This document shows, piece by piece, positions 25,001 to 33,466 of a stretch of 64,000 bases of DNA. The translations under genes and the position numbers were made by a program. The stretch is from Hippasteria phrygiana (lineage: Eukaryota > Echinodermata > Asteroidea > Valvatida > Goniasteridae). Numbering within the stretch: the first letter of the stretch is position 1; each line of letters begins with the position of its first letter. Location: contig JAZGUH010000443.1 of assembly GCA_037893225.1 (NCBI GenBank), positions 1-64,000 of the forward strand. Reading direction: 5' to 3'. The notes beneath the pieces are model-generated. The model was not told where the DNA came from. It made no database searches and saw only the letters and a list, made by a program, of their open reading frames with translations.

Positions 25001-25436
25001 CCAATGGCTAGGTCAAGCAATGCACATTCTCCGGATTACCATTCGCATATGTGAATGCGGCTACAAGTTACCCGGGTGCGTGCTGAAGCGGGTAAGCAGA
25101 ATTGCGGGGTTAATGTTGTAGTATGATACCGATTCTCCGGGTTAGTTTCTACCCGGGTAATAAATTACCCGGGTAATAAATTACCCGGGTAAGTTCAGAG
25201 TAGTGTGAAACCCACATTTGAGACATTTGTATAACGCGCTATATATAAGCATCACAGAATTAGATCGTGATTTTTTTATTAACACGTAGATCATGTTCCT
25301 GTGTGAGCATCACCAGTTCAAGGTGGCACTGAGCGGCTCCCATTTGCTGGAGTACAAACACCGTCTGCCGTTCCAGAACATCAGCGCTATGAATATAGAT
25401 GGAGATTGCGTGGTCACCCAAATCGTCTATTACTAA
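4059..25436 (+). CDS. Galectin gene 1: two-CRD (tandem-repeat) galectin, 8 coding exons, 372 aa
   Basis: Spliced coding sequence 4059-4088, 6126-6214, 7142-7346, 12646-12831, 15925-16119, 19496-19584, 22443-22620, 25290-25436; every junction has GT/AG borders and the frame stays open to TAA. Galectins are soluble beta-galactoside-binding lectins that leave cells by a non-classical route; no signal peptide or membrane segment is visible, as expected. CRD1 is about residues 11-150, a Pro/Ala/Tyr linker about 150-235, CRD2 236-372. In CRD1 the classical His-x-Asn-x-Arg contacts are replaced by T60, S62, S64, and the second Arg by Q85; N73, W80, G81 and E83 remain. CRD2 has Q285 in place of His but keeps N287, R289, N298 and W305. 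CRD2 is close to gene 2 by eye; CRD1 is much more diverged. Known for the family: fold and sugar site. Inferred: CRD1 has altered or lost galactoside binding. Which linker junctions are used needs cDNA. Confidence 0.9.
5085..5292. mobile_element. Right half of a MITE (family with GTGTACACGATTGGTAAT ends)
   Basis: Shares the segment from GGGCAGTTTTCCAA through ACCAATCGTGTAC with 31670-31866. Includes the palindrome GATTGTTCGGCCGAACAATC at 5107-5126. A T-run at 5261-5276 interrupts it. Confidence 0.65.
5293..5998. mobile_element. 706-bp element with AGTGTTCTCC ends and ACC target duplication
   Basis: The left end AGTGTTCTCC is followed by TTTTAGCAGGGCGGC; the right end mirrors it (GGAGAACACT at 5998). 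ACC flanks both sides (5290-5292 and 5999-6001), so it appears to have inserted into the end of the MITE ending at 5292. No transposase frame. Confidence 0.75.
6126..6214 (+). CDS. Galectin gene 1 exon 2 (CRD1, first strands)
   Basis: 89-base exon between TCTGCAG and GTAAAA. It encodes [12 protein letters not shown] followed by [13 protein letters not shown], the usual galectin opening (PxxxxIPGG, then a strand leading to the glycine turn). It ends in phase 2, splitting Arg40. Exons 2 and 6 of both genes are all exactly 89 bases. Confidence 0.93.
6215..7141 (+). other. Gene 1 intron 2
   Basis: No element with clear ends. A 45-base piece at 7018-7062 (GGTTGGCCACATTTTAAGTT) is inverted and related to 16205-16247. 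Otherwise nothing recognised. Confidence 0.5.
7142..7346 (+). CDS. Galectin gene 1 exon 3 (CRD1 sugar-site exon, degenerate)
   Basis: 205-base exon, acceptor TGCCAG, donor GTATTT. It encodes residues 41-108, FTVNL through AQFK. The stretch equivalent to HFNPRF reads TFSPSL, so three of the classic contacts are gone, while the WGQE segment at 80-83 is kept. The exon ends just before the F4 strand, which marks this as an F4-type CRD. Confidence 0.93.
8393..10430. mobile_element. 2.0-kb DNA-transposon-like element with CCGTAATTTTCGG ends
   Basis: CATTACCGTAATTTTCGGAA on the left mirrors the right end finishing in CGGTAATG at 10430. Both ends continue into ATATAGGCCGCG and repeats of TATAAGCCGC. 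Ends of this general type are widespread in animal DNA transposons; I do not assign a superfamily. No transposase frame, so it is non-autonomous or decayed. Confidence 0.72.
10825..11010. repeat. Imperfect palindrome bounded by CCTAACC/GGTTAGGG
   Basis: Left arm starts ATTAAACCTAACCCC; right arm ends GATGGTTAGGGTTAAG. The interior repeats CAAAATCCAACAC and its complement TGTTGGATTTTGG. Member of the TTAACCCT-ended palindrome set. Confidence 0.55.
11085..11550 (+). mobile_element. tRNA-derived SINE, split by a palindrome
   Basis: An A-box-like TGGCCTAGTGG and a B-box GGTTCGAGCCC stand at tRNA spacing after GTGGAAGTGCCG, and the 3' end is A-rich (to about 11545). A palindrome at 11214-11362 interrupts it; the SINE resumes in ATGCCTTGCAGTGG. 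Confidence 0.7.
11214..11362. mobile_element. 149-bp palindromic insert inside the SINE
   Basis: TTAACCCTCCTAT on the left mirrors ATAGGAGGGTTAA on the right, with CAAAACCTATCAAATGACAG and its near-complement inside. TTA flanks both sides, consistent with a 3-bp target duplication. Confidence 0.6.
12646..12831 (+). CDS. Galectin gene 1 exon 4 (end of CRD1 plus start of linker)
   Basis: 186-base exon, acceptor CGACAG, donor GTAAGT. It starts with the F4 strand ([11 protein letters not shown]) and carries the [12 protein letters not shown] closing strand, then 24 residues of Ala/Pro linker containing PAYPAMP. The matching gene 2 exon stops right after the CRD, so linker sequence has been added to this exon in gene 1 or lost from gene 2. 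Confidence 0.93.
12936..13505. mobile_element. 570-bp MITE with ATTGCAATA ends
   Basis: Left GGGGTGGATTGCAATAAGCG and right TATTGCAATCTGCCCC are imperfect inverted repeats, both followed inward by GTCTTA words (GGTCTTAAAG, CTAAGACTG). No coding frame. Confidence 0.6.
13565..13925. mobile_element. Hairpin MITE with long palindromic core
   Basis: Stem from about 13737 to 13870: AAAAGTCGTCGCTGCGGGCA pairs with TGCCTGCAGCGACGACTTTT, and the GACGAACTCCCCTTTTGTG arm pairs with its copy after a loop of about a dozen bases. Outer parts match 27850-28085 and 43150-43275. No protein. Confidence 0.75.
15925..16119 (+). CDS. Galectin gene 1 exon 5: Pro/Ala/Tyr repeat linker
   Basis: 195 bases, acceptor CCGAAG after a T-rich tract, donor GTAAGT. 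It encodes 65 residues made mostly of AYPA(A/T)P hexapeptides, i.e. an 18-base minisatellite (GCATACCCAGCCGCGCCT and variants), closing with TVINNP. A tyrosine recurs about every six residues. The weak acceptor makes the first few residues less sure; an alternative AG at 15933-15934 would break frame with exon 4. Confidence 0.85.
16255..16445. repeat. Imperfect palindrome ending in GGTTAACCCTAAC
   Basis: AACCCTCCTTTAGTTATAAC is followed by CACAGCCTATCAAAA and then by complementary arms (TTGATAGGTTTTGATACG, GGAGGGTTAACCC). It shares words with the 11214-11362 palindrome. Confidence 0.5.
16972..17112. repeat. GAGGCC hexanucleotide array
   Basis: Runs of GAGGCC broken by CACAACCTCC spacers. Highly CpG-poor but GC-rich against an AT-rich background. 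Related to 18950-19100. Confidence 0.9.
17154..17535. mobile_element. MITE with GTGTACACGATTGG ends and GC-rich core
   Basis: Left TTAAAGGCAGTGTGTATGAT mirrors the right end ACCAATCGTGTACACTACCT. The core is a CpG-rich palindrome (GGGGCGCGCCACTCGTCCGG and partner). Other copies: 31369-31866, 29501-29970 (inverted), partial at 5085-5292, 37900-38100 and 47490-47616. Confidence 0.8.
18950..19100. repeat. GAGGCC/GGCCTCGA array
   Basis: Repeats of GAGGCC with GGCCTCGAGGCC palindromes. Open in several frames on both strands because of its period, not because it is coding. Confidence 0.88.
19496..19584 (+). CDS. Galectin gene 1 exon 6 (CRD2, first strands)
   Basis: 89-base exon, acceptor TTTGTAG, donor GTATTT, phase 2 at its end. 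It encodes [17 protein letters not shown] followed by [12 protein letters not shown], a typical CRD opening with the IPGG turn. Confidence 0.92.
19585..22442 (+). other. Gene 1 intron 6
   Basis: Contains a C-rich tandem repeat (20130-20300). Also CATGGAGGAAGG at 21530. No other supported feature. Confidence 0.6.
20130..20300. repeat. C-rich minisatellite, unit about 55 bp
   Basis: Three full units of GTACGCATGGCATATGCAGT followed by GGCTCCAA and a long C-run, plus a fourth partial. The palindromic GCATATGC lies in each unit. Confidence 0.9.
22443..22620 (+). CDS. Galectin gene 1 exon 7 (CRD2 sugar-site exon)
   Basis: 178-base exon, acceptor ATGAAG, donor GTAACT. It encodes residues 266-324. 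The sugar-site segment reads MQFNPRF (Gln for His, Asn and Arg kept), then N298, W305 and the acidic NEEK run. It ends in GTYE, at the border to the F3 strand. Confidence 0.93.
22843..23106. repeat. Palindrome with TTAACCCTAACC/GGTTAGGGTTAA ends
   Basis: Arms contain AAATCCATCAAAATC and GGATTTTGATGG, and several GGATTCAGGATACCT words. The ends are exact complements of each other. Confidence 0.65.
24163..25212. mobile_element. Element rich in ACCCGGGTAA palindromes
   Basis: Left arm is a hairpin (GGGTAATTGCCGGGTTAA and its complement at 24171-24222) followed by three 41-bp direct repeats (24284-24407); right arm carries AATAAATTACCCGGGT repeats (25155-25195). No protein. Boundaries approximate. 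Confidence 0.55.
24772..24958. mobile_element. 187-bp element with CAGTGGCGGATC ends and CATTG duplication
   Basis: CAGTGGCGGATCTACG on the left mirrors TAGATCCGTCCCTG on the right. CATTG flanks both sides (24767-24771, 24959-24963). The interior has long G and C runs. Confidence 0.78.
25290..25436 (+). CDS. Galectin gene 1 exon 8 (CRD2 C-terminus and stop)
   Basis: 147 bases, acceptor ACGTAG, 48 codons and TAA. It opens with [16 protein letters not shown] and ends VVTQIVYY. The last exon of F3-type galectins such as galectin-1 also encodes 48 residues starting at the same point. No obvious AATAAA lies close to the stop. Confidence 0.93.
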   Translation: MMFLCEHHQFKVALSGSHLLEYKHRLPFQNISAMNIDGDCVVTQIVYY

Positions 25437-27193
25437 AGAAGTCCAGCGATGTACTTGGATAACATGGGATGTGTTTCACCCTGTGGTTTAATTCCTTCTC
25501 CCAAATACTCTCCTTTACACTGTAAAAACCTTGGATGTGTGATTTTCTTTTCAAAGATTAGGTGGATGTAATTTTAACAAGGAGGTTTTTAAAATCACAC
25601 CCAGTGCCCAGAATCACAATGAGGTTTAAGCTGTCAAACCCAGAAGTCACAATGTACTCTTTGTCAATAAGGGACAATTGTTTACAGGCTTCAGATGTGA
25701 TTTTGAATAGAGCAGGATGTTGGACAACCATTGTCAAAATCTCATCGCCCAAATTCCCCTTTCCACTTTGAACATTAAATCATTTCCAGTGAGTTCACAA
25801 TGTTAAACCATCAGTGTTGCTTAAAATACATGTATTCACTTTTTCCCAAGACGAACTTCCTATTTGTGACCAGTACTGTGAAATGAGCTCAGACACCTTT
25901 TTTGTTTACTTAATAATTCATTCATAAATACCTAAGACAGTTTACGCATTCCTATTGGTTGAGAGCCCATCACGTGGGTGTTTTAAACGGCCCATAAAAC
26001 ACCGAATTGTTTTAAACACTTTTGCCGGTGTCACACGAAATTTAGATTCCTATGAAATCTGGTTCCATTTATTGGTTAAACACTCGCGTGACCAGTCACT
26101 CCCCCAATTACGCAAGCACTAAACTACCATTGCGTCCGTATTTAGAGTCCATAATTTCACACTACACTGGCACTGCTGCGTTCTGCACCACATCACGCCA
26201 CATATCACGTGCGCGTCAATTTTTATATTAGGACATTTTTAGCACTACTCGCCTGAGGCACGAACCATTAAAAAGCTAAAGGGGTGTTTTACACACCAAG
26301 GTAAAACAAATATGAACAAAATCATTGGAAATATATAATTTTCTGAGGTTTTTTCTGCTTTATACAAAAATGCTTTATACAAAAATGTATTTTATGAATG
26401 GGAATAAATATGTCCTGGGCCGGTTTTAAACGTACGTTTAAAACCAGCCCAGCACATATTTATTCCCTTATTAAAAAAAGCAAGCCCAGCTTGTAATTTT
26501 GGTGCATCACCCAATTAAACACCAATGTGGTCATTATAAGGTGAAAAAACTGACCGTTCCTATTCATGTTTATTGTCCAAGATTTTTTTGAAGTCCTTTG
26601 ATTCAAAATGTTGCCATGGCAACTTGTGACTCATTTTGTTGGGTAGAGTTGTATTATTATTTGTTTTCTTTCCTCCATGTTTTAATCATGTAGATATCAA
26701 ACTTTATGAGTTATCCGAGGGAAAGTATGCCAATTAAGCTTCTGTTAAGATATTATGTCCCAAAGTATAATCAGCTTTATTTTTCTAGATTTCCATTCAT
26801 TCATATCTAAGATTCGTACCTAGCAATCTTAAAAAGTCCCCAACGAGAAAATGATTGATATATATATATATATTAAAATAATGATATATCTGTGTAGGGA
26901 ACGATGCAATTCTACCCGAGATGTCAATTTTTTTGTAATTCATATTAATCATAATAATGATGCACTGCTATAATGTTTAAAAAGTATGCCAAAGTATTTA
27001 GGGAGCTTTATATAGTTTTTACCTGCTCTTGTTCAGATTAGTACATATTTGCCAGTAGGGCACATATTCTGTGATTAAATAGAGCATTTTGTTATTTTCA
27101 AAAGTAATGACCAATCTTGATTGGCAAGATTTAGCATACAACATTTGCTATATTGTTTTTCCAGATTTGCATTTGGTCACATCTGGTTACAAT
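25437..27193. other. 3' flank of gene 1 and intergenic sequence
   Basis: No gene seen. A near-perfect hairpin at 26398-26469 (GGGAATAAATATGT arm, centre TTTTAAACGTACGTTTAAAA) and a TCCTCCATG word at 26671. An AATAAA at 26404 lies inside the hairpin and is a doubtful polyadenylation signal. Confidence 0.5.
26398..26469. repeat. 72-bp near-perfect hairpin
   Basis: GGGAATAAATATGTCCTGGG pairs with CCCAGCACATATTTATTCCC around the palindromic centre TTTTAAACGTACGTTTAAAA. Confidence 0.85.
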
Positions 27194-27802
27194 TTAAAGG
27201 GACACATTGCTTTGGATTTTGCGATTTGGGCTATAAAACTGAAATGGATATGGTTGGGAAGCTTTTTTTAAAAGTAGAATATAAAGATTCACATAACTAT
27301 CTCTTCAAATTGCGTGGTTTTTGTTTAATTTTGTGACAAATAACGGTCCGCCATTTTGTAGAACCAAATTTTTGACTCCACAAAATGGCGGACTGTGTTC
27401 ACCAGTCGTATTTCCAGTCGCATCTGGTTGAAGTACGTTCTGTTGATCCATTTTGATGTACTTTGGCATGGCGCGCAGCACTGGCGATATGTGTCGCGAG
27501 GTAGAGAATTGTACCTGGCGATCATCTGATAGGTTCACAAGGCCATTGGCTGCGGCGCCAGCCTAAAGACTCTTGCAGTGTATTTTGCGCATTATTTAGA
27601 CGGTGTTATTTAGTACTGGAAATAAGCCTATGTTTCGCGGGTCAGATGTCAGGGGTAAGCGGCCAATTTTTTGTTTTGTAATCACTACTCACTAATTACA
27701 ACACATTATACGTGTTTTTTTGCATGAACAACTCTTATCAAAGGTAAGGAACATTTCTAAACAGCAACATTTCATGACATTTGAAGGCAATGTGTCCCTT
27801 TA
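27194..27802. mobile_element. 609-bp MITE with TTAAAGGGACACATTG ends
   Basis: Left TTAAAGGGACACATTGCTTT mirrors the right end CAATGTGTCCCTTTAA. TTAA at both ends could be a piggyBac-type target site or part of the repeat. Interior hairpin at 27344-27400 (CCGCCATTTTGT and ACAAAATGGCGG). Confidence 0.72.
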
Positions 27803-27849
27803 AGTCTTTAACACTAAAACGAGATTAGAATATAAACATCCTGCACTGC

Positions 27850-28085
27850 TTTAAAGAGGATGTTGGTTGCTGAGAGAAGTCTGCGTCGTCATAGTTTTAT
27901 GTAGATTGCATTTTGTAAAATAAAACAGTCAATTATTTCTGCCATGAAATCATACAAAAGTTATTGAGAGCTGTTTTTATCAAGTCCTGTCTAGCCCACT
28001 GGTGCCATTTTTCTAAAAGTTGTCGCTGCGGGCCGCAAACAAATATGACGTCAAGAGTAACTTCTTTATTATTTCATGGCAGAAA
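27850..28085. mobile_element. Half copy of the hairpin MITE seen at 13565-13925
   Basis: Shares the segment from GATGTTGGTTGCTGAGAGAA through GTCGCTGCGGGCCGCAAACA, then ends in ATTTCATGGCAGAAATA. The long palindromic core is absent. Confidence 0.65.
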
Positions 28086-28098
28086 TAGTTGCCTGTTT

Positions 28099-28445
28099 TA
28101 ACCTTCCCAAATCCTCCACAATCATCTTTGCCAAAAGGAGGCAATTGGAGGATTGAGGGTCTTTGGAAGTTGAAGCATAAGATGATTTTTGCCTCTGGAG
28201 GAAAATGGAGGATCTAGGTCATCAGGCCCAATCTGATGCTGGTTGATTTCGGAAGATTGAGGTTTAGGGTGTTTACAAAAACCCCTTGAGGATTTTGGAG
28301 GATTCCTGCACTAGTGGTCCCCATGAGAGGATTTTGGAGGATTCAGGTTAATTACATGCAGCTTTAACACTTTGAAATCAGAGGATGTTGGAGGATTCAG
28401 GTTACTTGGAGGAAAAATGGTGGAGAGAGTTGGGGTTGTGCCTTA
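28099..28445. repeat. GGATTTTGGAGGATT palindrome region
   Basis: Starts CCTTCCCAAATCCTCCAC and continues as repeated GGAGGATT words. It is the inverted relative of 46518-46800: both share ACACTTTGAAATCAGAGGAT. Confidence 0.65.
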
Positions 28446-29500
28446 ATCGACTGGACATAATTATAAAACTACAGAATTACGGAGATTTTTCTCAGCAACC
28501 AAAATCTTCAATATTTATTTTTACAGTACTATATGGGTAGTTAATAAAAGGAATTTTGTGAGTGAGTGATGGGTGAGTAAGTTTTGGTTTAATGCTGTGC
28601 CGACAACTAGGGTCATATTCACGGCGGGAACATGTCCAATTAAAAACTAAAACAAGGATATACGAACATTATATGGTGAGAATTATGTAAGTCATTCATA
28701 CTATGACTGAAGTAGAACATTAAACTTGTTTAAAATTAGTGAATAAACGTGTTCCGATCATAGTGTCATAGTATTTAAGACAAGAAACATTACAAAGGAT
28801 GCAGTAATGATGATTGATGCTTTCAGACTTAATTGTAAACCAAATGTAATCTTTGTCTGAGACCCTTATTCTAGGGGATATAATCATCTTCAAATTTCTA
28901 ATAAACCACATTGTCAAATGATCATGGTTTGTCTTGGCATAATTCACAGTAGCTTTTTGGAAGATACAGATTTAAATACACCATTGTCTGAAGATGGTCA
29001 GTCTTTTTGCCCCTGACATCATAGTTTAACAACTTCAGAGAGTGTAACGAGATGGTACATTGTACTAAAGTTTTCCCTGCTGTACCATAGCAAAAGCTGG
29101 CATGTTAATTTTATACCAAGATAGGTCAGGGGTCATAATTGAACTATTTTTTCCCGCTGGAGGGGGAGTTTGAAGTATCAGTTGTGAAGGGGGGAGGGGG
29201 GAGGGGGGAGGGGGAGGGGGATTGAAGTTCCCCGCTAGAGATCGCCAAGGTTGTGAACTAGGAAATAGGCTTACATCCAATGATCCCCGCGCACGTGGTG
29301 ATATGCGCAGACCTTTGCATGCTTGTTTGAATTGGCCCAAAATAGATATTTGCCGACAAGTTATTGAATTACAAAAACTTGTTGCTTGGGTTCCCTTTAA
29401 AACTTGCTCGTACCCAAAAGAAATTGCTTATTTTGTATATCACAGTACATATGGCTATCTTGACTGGCACATATTTGCTCATCAGTGATTAATAAATGTA

Positions 29501-29970
29501 GTGTAGGCCTACACGATTGGTAATCATCCAATTTATTTTTACTGAATTATTACCAAATACCTTACTAGACTGTAGTTTAATAGTATTCTCAATCATCATG
29601 TGAAATGATGGCACCAGGTGTGCTGTCAAGATATTTATATCGTTTTCCAACGATTTCCAGCCGGAATTCGTTGGGGGAAAAACTGCCCTGTAGCCTTTAG
29701 TCAAGGCGCGCGTGGCTACCCGACGAGTGGCGCGCCCCGGACGTGATGGCATATCCGGAAGCGTCTCGCGCCTAGATAGCCAAGCGCGCCTTGACTAAAG
29801 GCTATCATCCGCCCGACGGTTAAAAACCAACGCCGTTTTTCTCTCGTCTTTTTTCGCCATCCAACAACGCAAAACTTTGAACAGGTCAGTGGAACGATAT
29901 TTCCTATAAAATACTAACCCCCAAATCTGAAAATTTCTGAATATTGCAACAAGGACAAATCATGTACACG
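29501..29970. mobile_element. MITE copy, inverted (family of 17154-17535)
   Basis: Begins CTACACGATTGGTAATCATC and ends ACAAATCATGTACACG. CpG-rich core at 29690-29800. One core arm has diverged, so it no longer pairs fully. Confidence 0.75.
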
Positions 29971-30056
29971 CATGCCAAATGTTGCATTGGAGATGGAGCT
30001 TTTAAGTATGCCTAGGCCCCATAAATTGAGAATTTTTCAAACAGCAGCTCTTCCAT

Positions 30057-30726
30057 ACGAAAGCCCATTAGCGCCAAGCAAAAAAATAAATTCGAATCCG
30101 TTATTACGGATTTACAATCCGTTATTACGGATTCACAATCCGTTATTACGGATTCACAATCCGTTATTACGGATTCACAATCCGTTATTACGGATTTACA
30201 ATCCGTTATAGCGGATTTACAATCTCTAGCGCCCACTCGAACAAATATACTGACAATTTGGGAGACCGCCAACATAGGGCAAGATAGCTCAGTTGGAAGA
30301 GCGCGGTACGGTAACCCGGAGGTCGTAGGTTCGAATCCCGCTCGTGCCAGTTTCTTTGTTCACTTTGAGGATTTACAATCTGTTATAACGGATCTGTTAT
30401 AACGGATTTGCAATATGCAAATGCGCACAGTTGTGACACATGGTGACAGACACCATGGAGGAAGGATCTCCATGCAGACACCAAGCAGCTATTTCATCAT
30501 TCAATCAGATTGTTAATCCGTTTAATAACGGATGTGAATCCGTATAATAACAGATTATGAATCCGTAATAACGGATTGCGAATCCGTAATAACAGATTGT
30601 GAATCTGTAGACCTAATAACGATTGTGAATCCGTAATAACGGATTGTCAATCCGTTATAACGGATTGTGAATCCGTAATAACGGATTCGAATATTTTTGT
30701 TTGTTTGGCGCTAATGGGCTTTCGTA
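30057..30726. mobile_element. 670-bp inverted-repeat element with satellite arms and tRNA-like insert
   Basis: ACGAAAGCCCATTAGCGCCA on the left is mirrored on the right. Both arms carry 20-bp repeats related to GGATTCACAATCCGTTATTA. A tRNA-like segment (30278-30349) sits in the middle, and a CCATGGAGGAAGGA micropalindrome at 30453. Same family as 109-1562. Confidence 0.75.
30278..30349 (+). repeat. tRNA-like sequence (probably tRNA-derived repeat, not a functional tRNA)
   Basis: D-arm GCTCAGTTGGAAGAGC and T-arm GGTTCGAATCCC at tRNA spacing, acceptor GGCAAGA against TCGTGCC. The anticodon loop lacks the invariant U33, and the flanks (TTTCTTTGTTCACTTTG) recur with every copy, so it is part of a dispersed repeat. 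Confidence 0.7.
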
Positions 30727-31368
30727 CTTCCAAGATAAGCCACAGACGCAAATAAAGACGTACATTTTCCATGATAAATAAATATACGTCCGTGGTTTTA
30801 CTACACCACTTGAAGCAGTACATATTTGTATACTAGTTCGTGTGTGTCAAGGTCATGCATCATCGATGCATGATTGTGTTCTTGCTGTACAGCCGCGCCT
30901 ACGTACGTACGTCCGTACGTAGCATGTGTGTGTGAAGATCGGACACTGGGTATCTTTTTGTACAGCGCCCGATGGAACGCTATGACGTCATTATTTTCGA
31001 CTATGGGGAATGGCGCCCGTAGCGTTTGATTGGTAAACGCGTGCTTGCGGCTGCAGTGAATCCAATCGGGTGTAAAATGCGAGCGGGATTTTCATTGAAG
31101 AAAAAAACTTCACAAAGATGACAAAATGAAGAAATGAAGAGACAAATAAAGGAATAAGTGAATGGATATATAATATCACGGAGGTACCTCCATTAATAGT
31201 TACGTGTTTTAATGACATGATTTAGTGATATTTATAATAAATCGGGGAATACATTTGTACAATATAATTTAGTTATTGAGGGGATGAGACGGGCCAATAA
31301 TATGCAGTCAATTAAGGACTGGTTTTTTGTACATGTGAAAACCAGATAGCAATGTTGAGATATTGGTT

Positions 31369-31866
31369 TTAAACGTTGTGTACATGATTGGGCATTATTG
31401 AAATTTTCAGAAATGTGCGGATTTGGGTGTTAGTATTTTATATGAAATATCGTTCCACTGACCTGTTCAGTTTTGCGTTGTTGGATGGCGAAAAAACGCG
31501 AGAAAAACGGCGCTCGTTTTCAACCGTCGGGGGGGGGGGGGGGGGGGGGTGATAGCCTTAGTCAAGGGGCGCGTGGCTACCTGGACGCGTGACGCGCCCC
31601 ACATGCCAGCATGTCCGGGGCGCGCCACTTGTCCGGGTAGCCACGCGCGCCCTGACTAAAGGCTACAGGGCAGTTTTCCAACGATTTCCAGCTGCAAATC
31701 GTTGGAAAACGATATAAACTTCCACTTTTCTTGGCAACGACAGCACACCTGGCGCCATCATTTCACAGGATGATTGAGACTACTATTAACTTACAGTCTA
31801 GTAAAGTATTTCATAATAATTCAGTAATAAAATTGGAGGATTACCAATCGTGTACACAACCTTTAA
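31369..31866. mobile_element. Full MITE copy with GTGTACACGATTGG ends
   Basis: TTAAACGTTGTGTACATGAT on the left, CCAATCGTGTACACAACCTT on the right. A G-run (31530-31549) interrupts the CpG-rich palindromic core. Best-preserved copy for defining the family. Confidence 0.82.
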
Positions 31867-32381
31867 GTTGGCAGTTATCAGATTCTATTCATTCCTTATG
31901 GGTGGAACAATGTTTTTTAAATGTGTATTAAAAAAAATCTTTGTTGTAACGAGAAGTATCTACAATTGAGTTTAAAAAAAAAAAATTATTATAAAGTTAC
32001 AGTCATGTTGTACTTGAACGATTTAATGAAGCTAAATAAAGCATCTGAAAAATAAATGAAATCGCGAAACTTTGCTCCACTCGAGAAGTTCTGTCATGGG
32101 TTTCACCAGTAGGCCTAATACTCATTATTAAACTGCTACTTCACTGTCAGTAACAAAGACACACCCAGTAATAATAATTTTGAAAACAAGATCTGTTTTT
32201 TATTATATCATTGAAGAGGAATTGCAATGAATGAATATTATAGTAAATAGCAAACTTTTTATAATGTTTATTTTGAAATACTTTTTAATAATCAATTTCT
32301 CTGAAAAATAATTTAGTTTTGTGCCATATGTACAGTTATATTTGTTTTTAATGATTTTTTTTTCAAAGTGAACAAAGAAAC

Positions 32382-32454
32382 TGACAGGAGCGAGATTCGA
32401 ACCTGCGACCTCCGGGTTACCGTACCGGCACTCTACCAACTGAGCTATTTTGCC
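32382..32454 (-). repeat. tRNA-like sequence in duplication copy A
   Basis: Reverse strand reads GGCAAAATAGCTCAGTTGGT then a B-box GGTTCGAATCTC. Same unusual anticodon loop as 30278-30349. Flanking GGCGGTCTCCCAAATTGTCA is shared by the copies. A truncated half lies at 32697-32724. Confidence 0.7.
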
Positions 32455-32999
32455 CTATGTTGTTGGCGGTCTCCCAAATTGTCAGTATCTTTGTTTGGGT
32501 GGGCGCTAGTCAGAAGTCATGAACCCAGAATGCCGTACAGCAGGGATCACACCAAATTTGACGATACGACCTGGGAAGCGACATTGCGGGGATCACTCAA
32601 TGAGGATACGACTTTTAAACTTATAATTCATCAAACAATCCACAAGGGAAACTGACTAGGTAAATTTAAATACATTTTCAAAGTGAACAAAGAAACTGGC
32701 AGGAGCGGGATTCGAACCTGCGACAAGGTGCACGTGGCTCTAACGAAAGAAAGAAAGAAAAAAAGAAGGAGAAATATTAAGTATGTGATGTTAAGATCAA
32801 TCCTTGCCAAATTTTGTTGGAGGTATAATTTAGTGCAATTAATTCAGTGCACCAAGTCTTTGTTTTTCTCCATTGTAAAGTAAGTACAGACTTCGGTTGG
32901 TCGCAAGTTTTACCTACCAAAGGTATGAGGGCGCCCTTCCCCTGAGTAACTACTTCCCGTTTCACTTTTTCAGCGGAGTGTCCGGTTATCCGATCTGGG

Positions 33000-33099
33000 G
33001 CTTTCCCTTGCGTGGACGTGGTATTCATCGTCGTCGTCGGCCTTAAAAAAAACTGCGCTGACCAGCCCTGCTACTCCTTTTGTCCCTGAACATCACGAG
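33000..33099 (+). other. Candidate non-coding first exon of gene 2
   Basis: The coding exon of gene 2 is preceded by a splice acceptor, so a 5' exon must exist. A strong GTAAGC donor after CATCACGAG at 33099 is conserved in the duplicated block (56497). The sequence before it holds a short TCG run and an A8 tract. The exon start is a guess; RNA ends would decide it. Confidence 0.35.
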
Positions 33100-33466
33100 G
33101 TAAGCCTTCATAAATTCTTTAGTGTCAAAATATAGACCAAATTCCAGTCAGAGCTTGCTTGTTTTCTGAACGTTAAAAATTTCAATCAATGGCGGGGCTT
33201 GGCGTACGCACGGCCTTTAAATTTCTGAAAATCAAGTTTGTATCAAATCCCTTTATTTTTTGTTGCAACACGAAACAACCATATTAATCGTGTGAAACAC
33301 ATTAATTAGCTTGTAAAGTTGTAGCCCTCGGACATTTTTCTAGCAGTAAATATCATGCATGTGCGTCAAGTAAATTATTTATTTTGGCGTTTTTTATATT
33401 AATTAATGACAAAACCATGATGTTCAATTTGCATACACACACGTTGCACTTTTGTTGGTTGGTGTG

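Larger units (their letters stand above)
22621..25289 (+). other. Gene 1 intron 7
   Basis: Contains a palindrome at 22843-23106 and the ACCCGG-rich element 24163-25212 with a nested 187-bp insert. Sequence 23110-24160 shows nothing recognisable. Confidence 0.6.

Noticed and set aside
30278..30349. Functional tRNA gene
   Set aside because: The loop lacks U33, the acceptor stem has a mismatch, and several copies share non-tRNA flanks.
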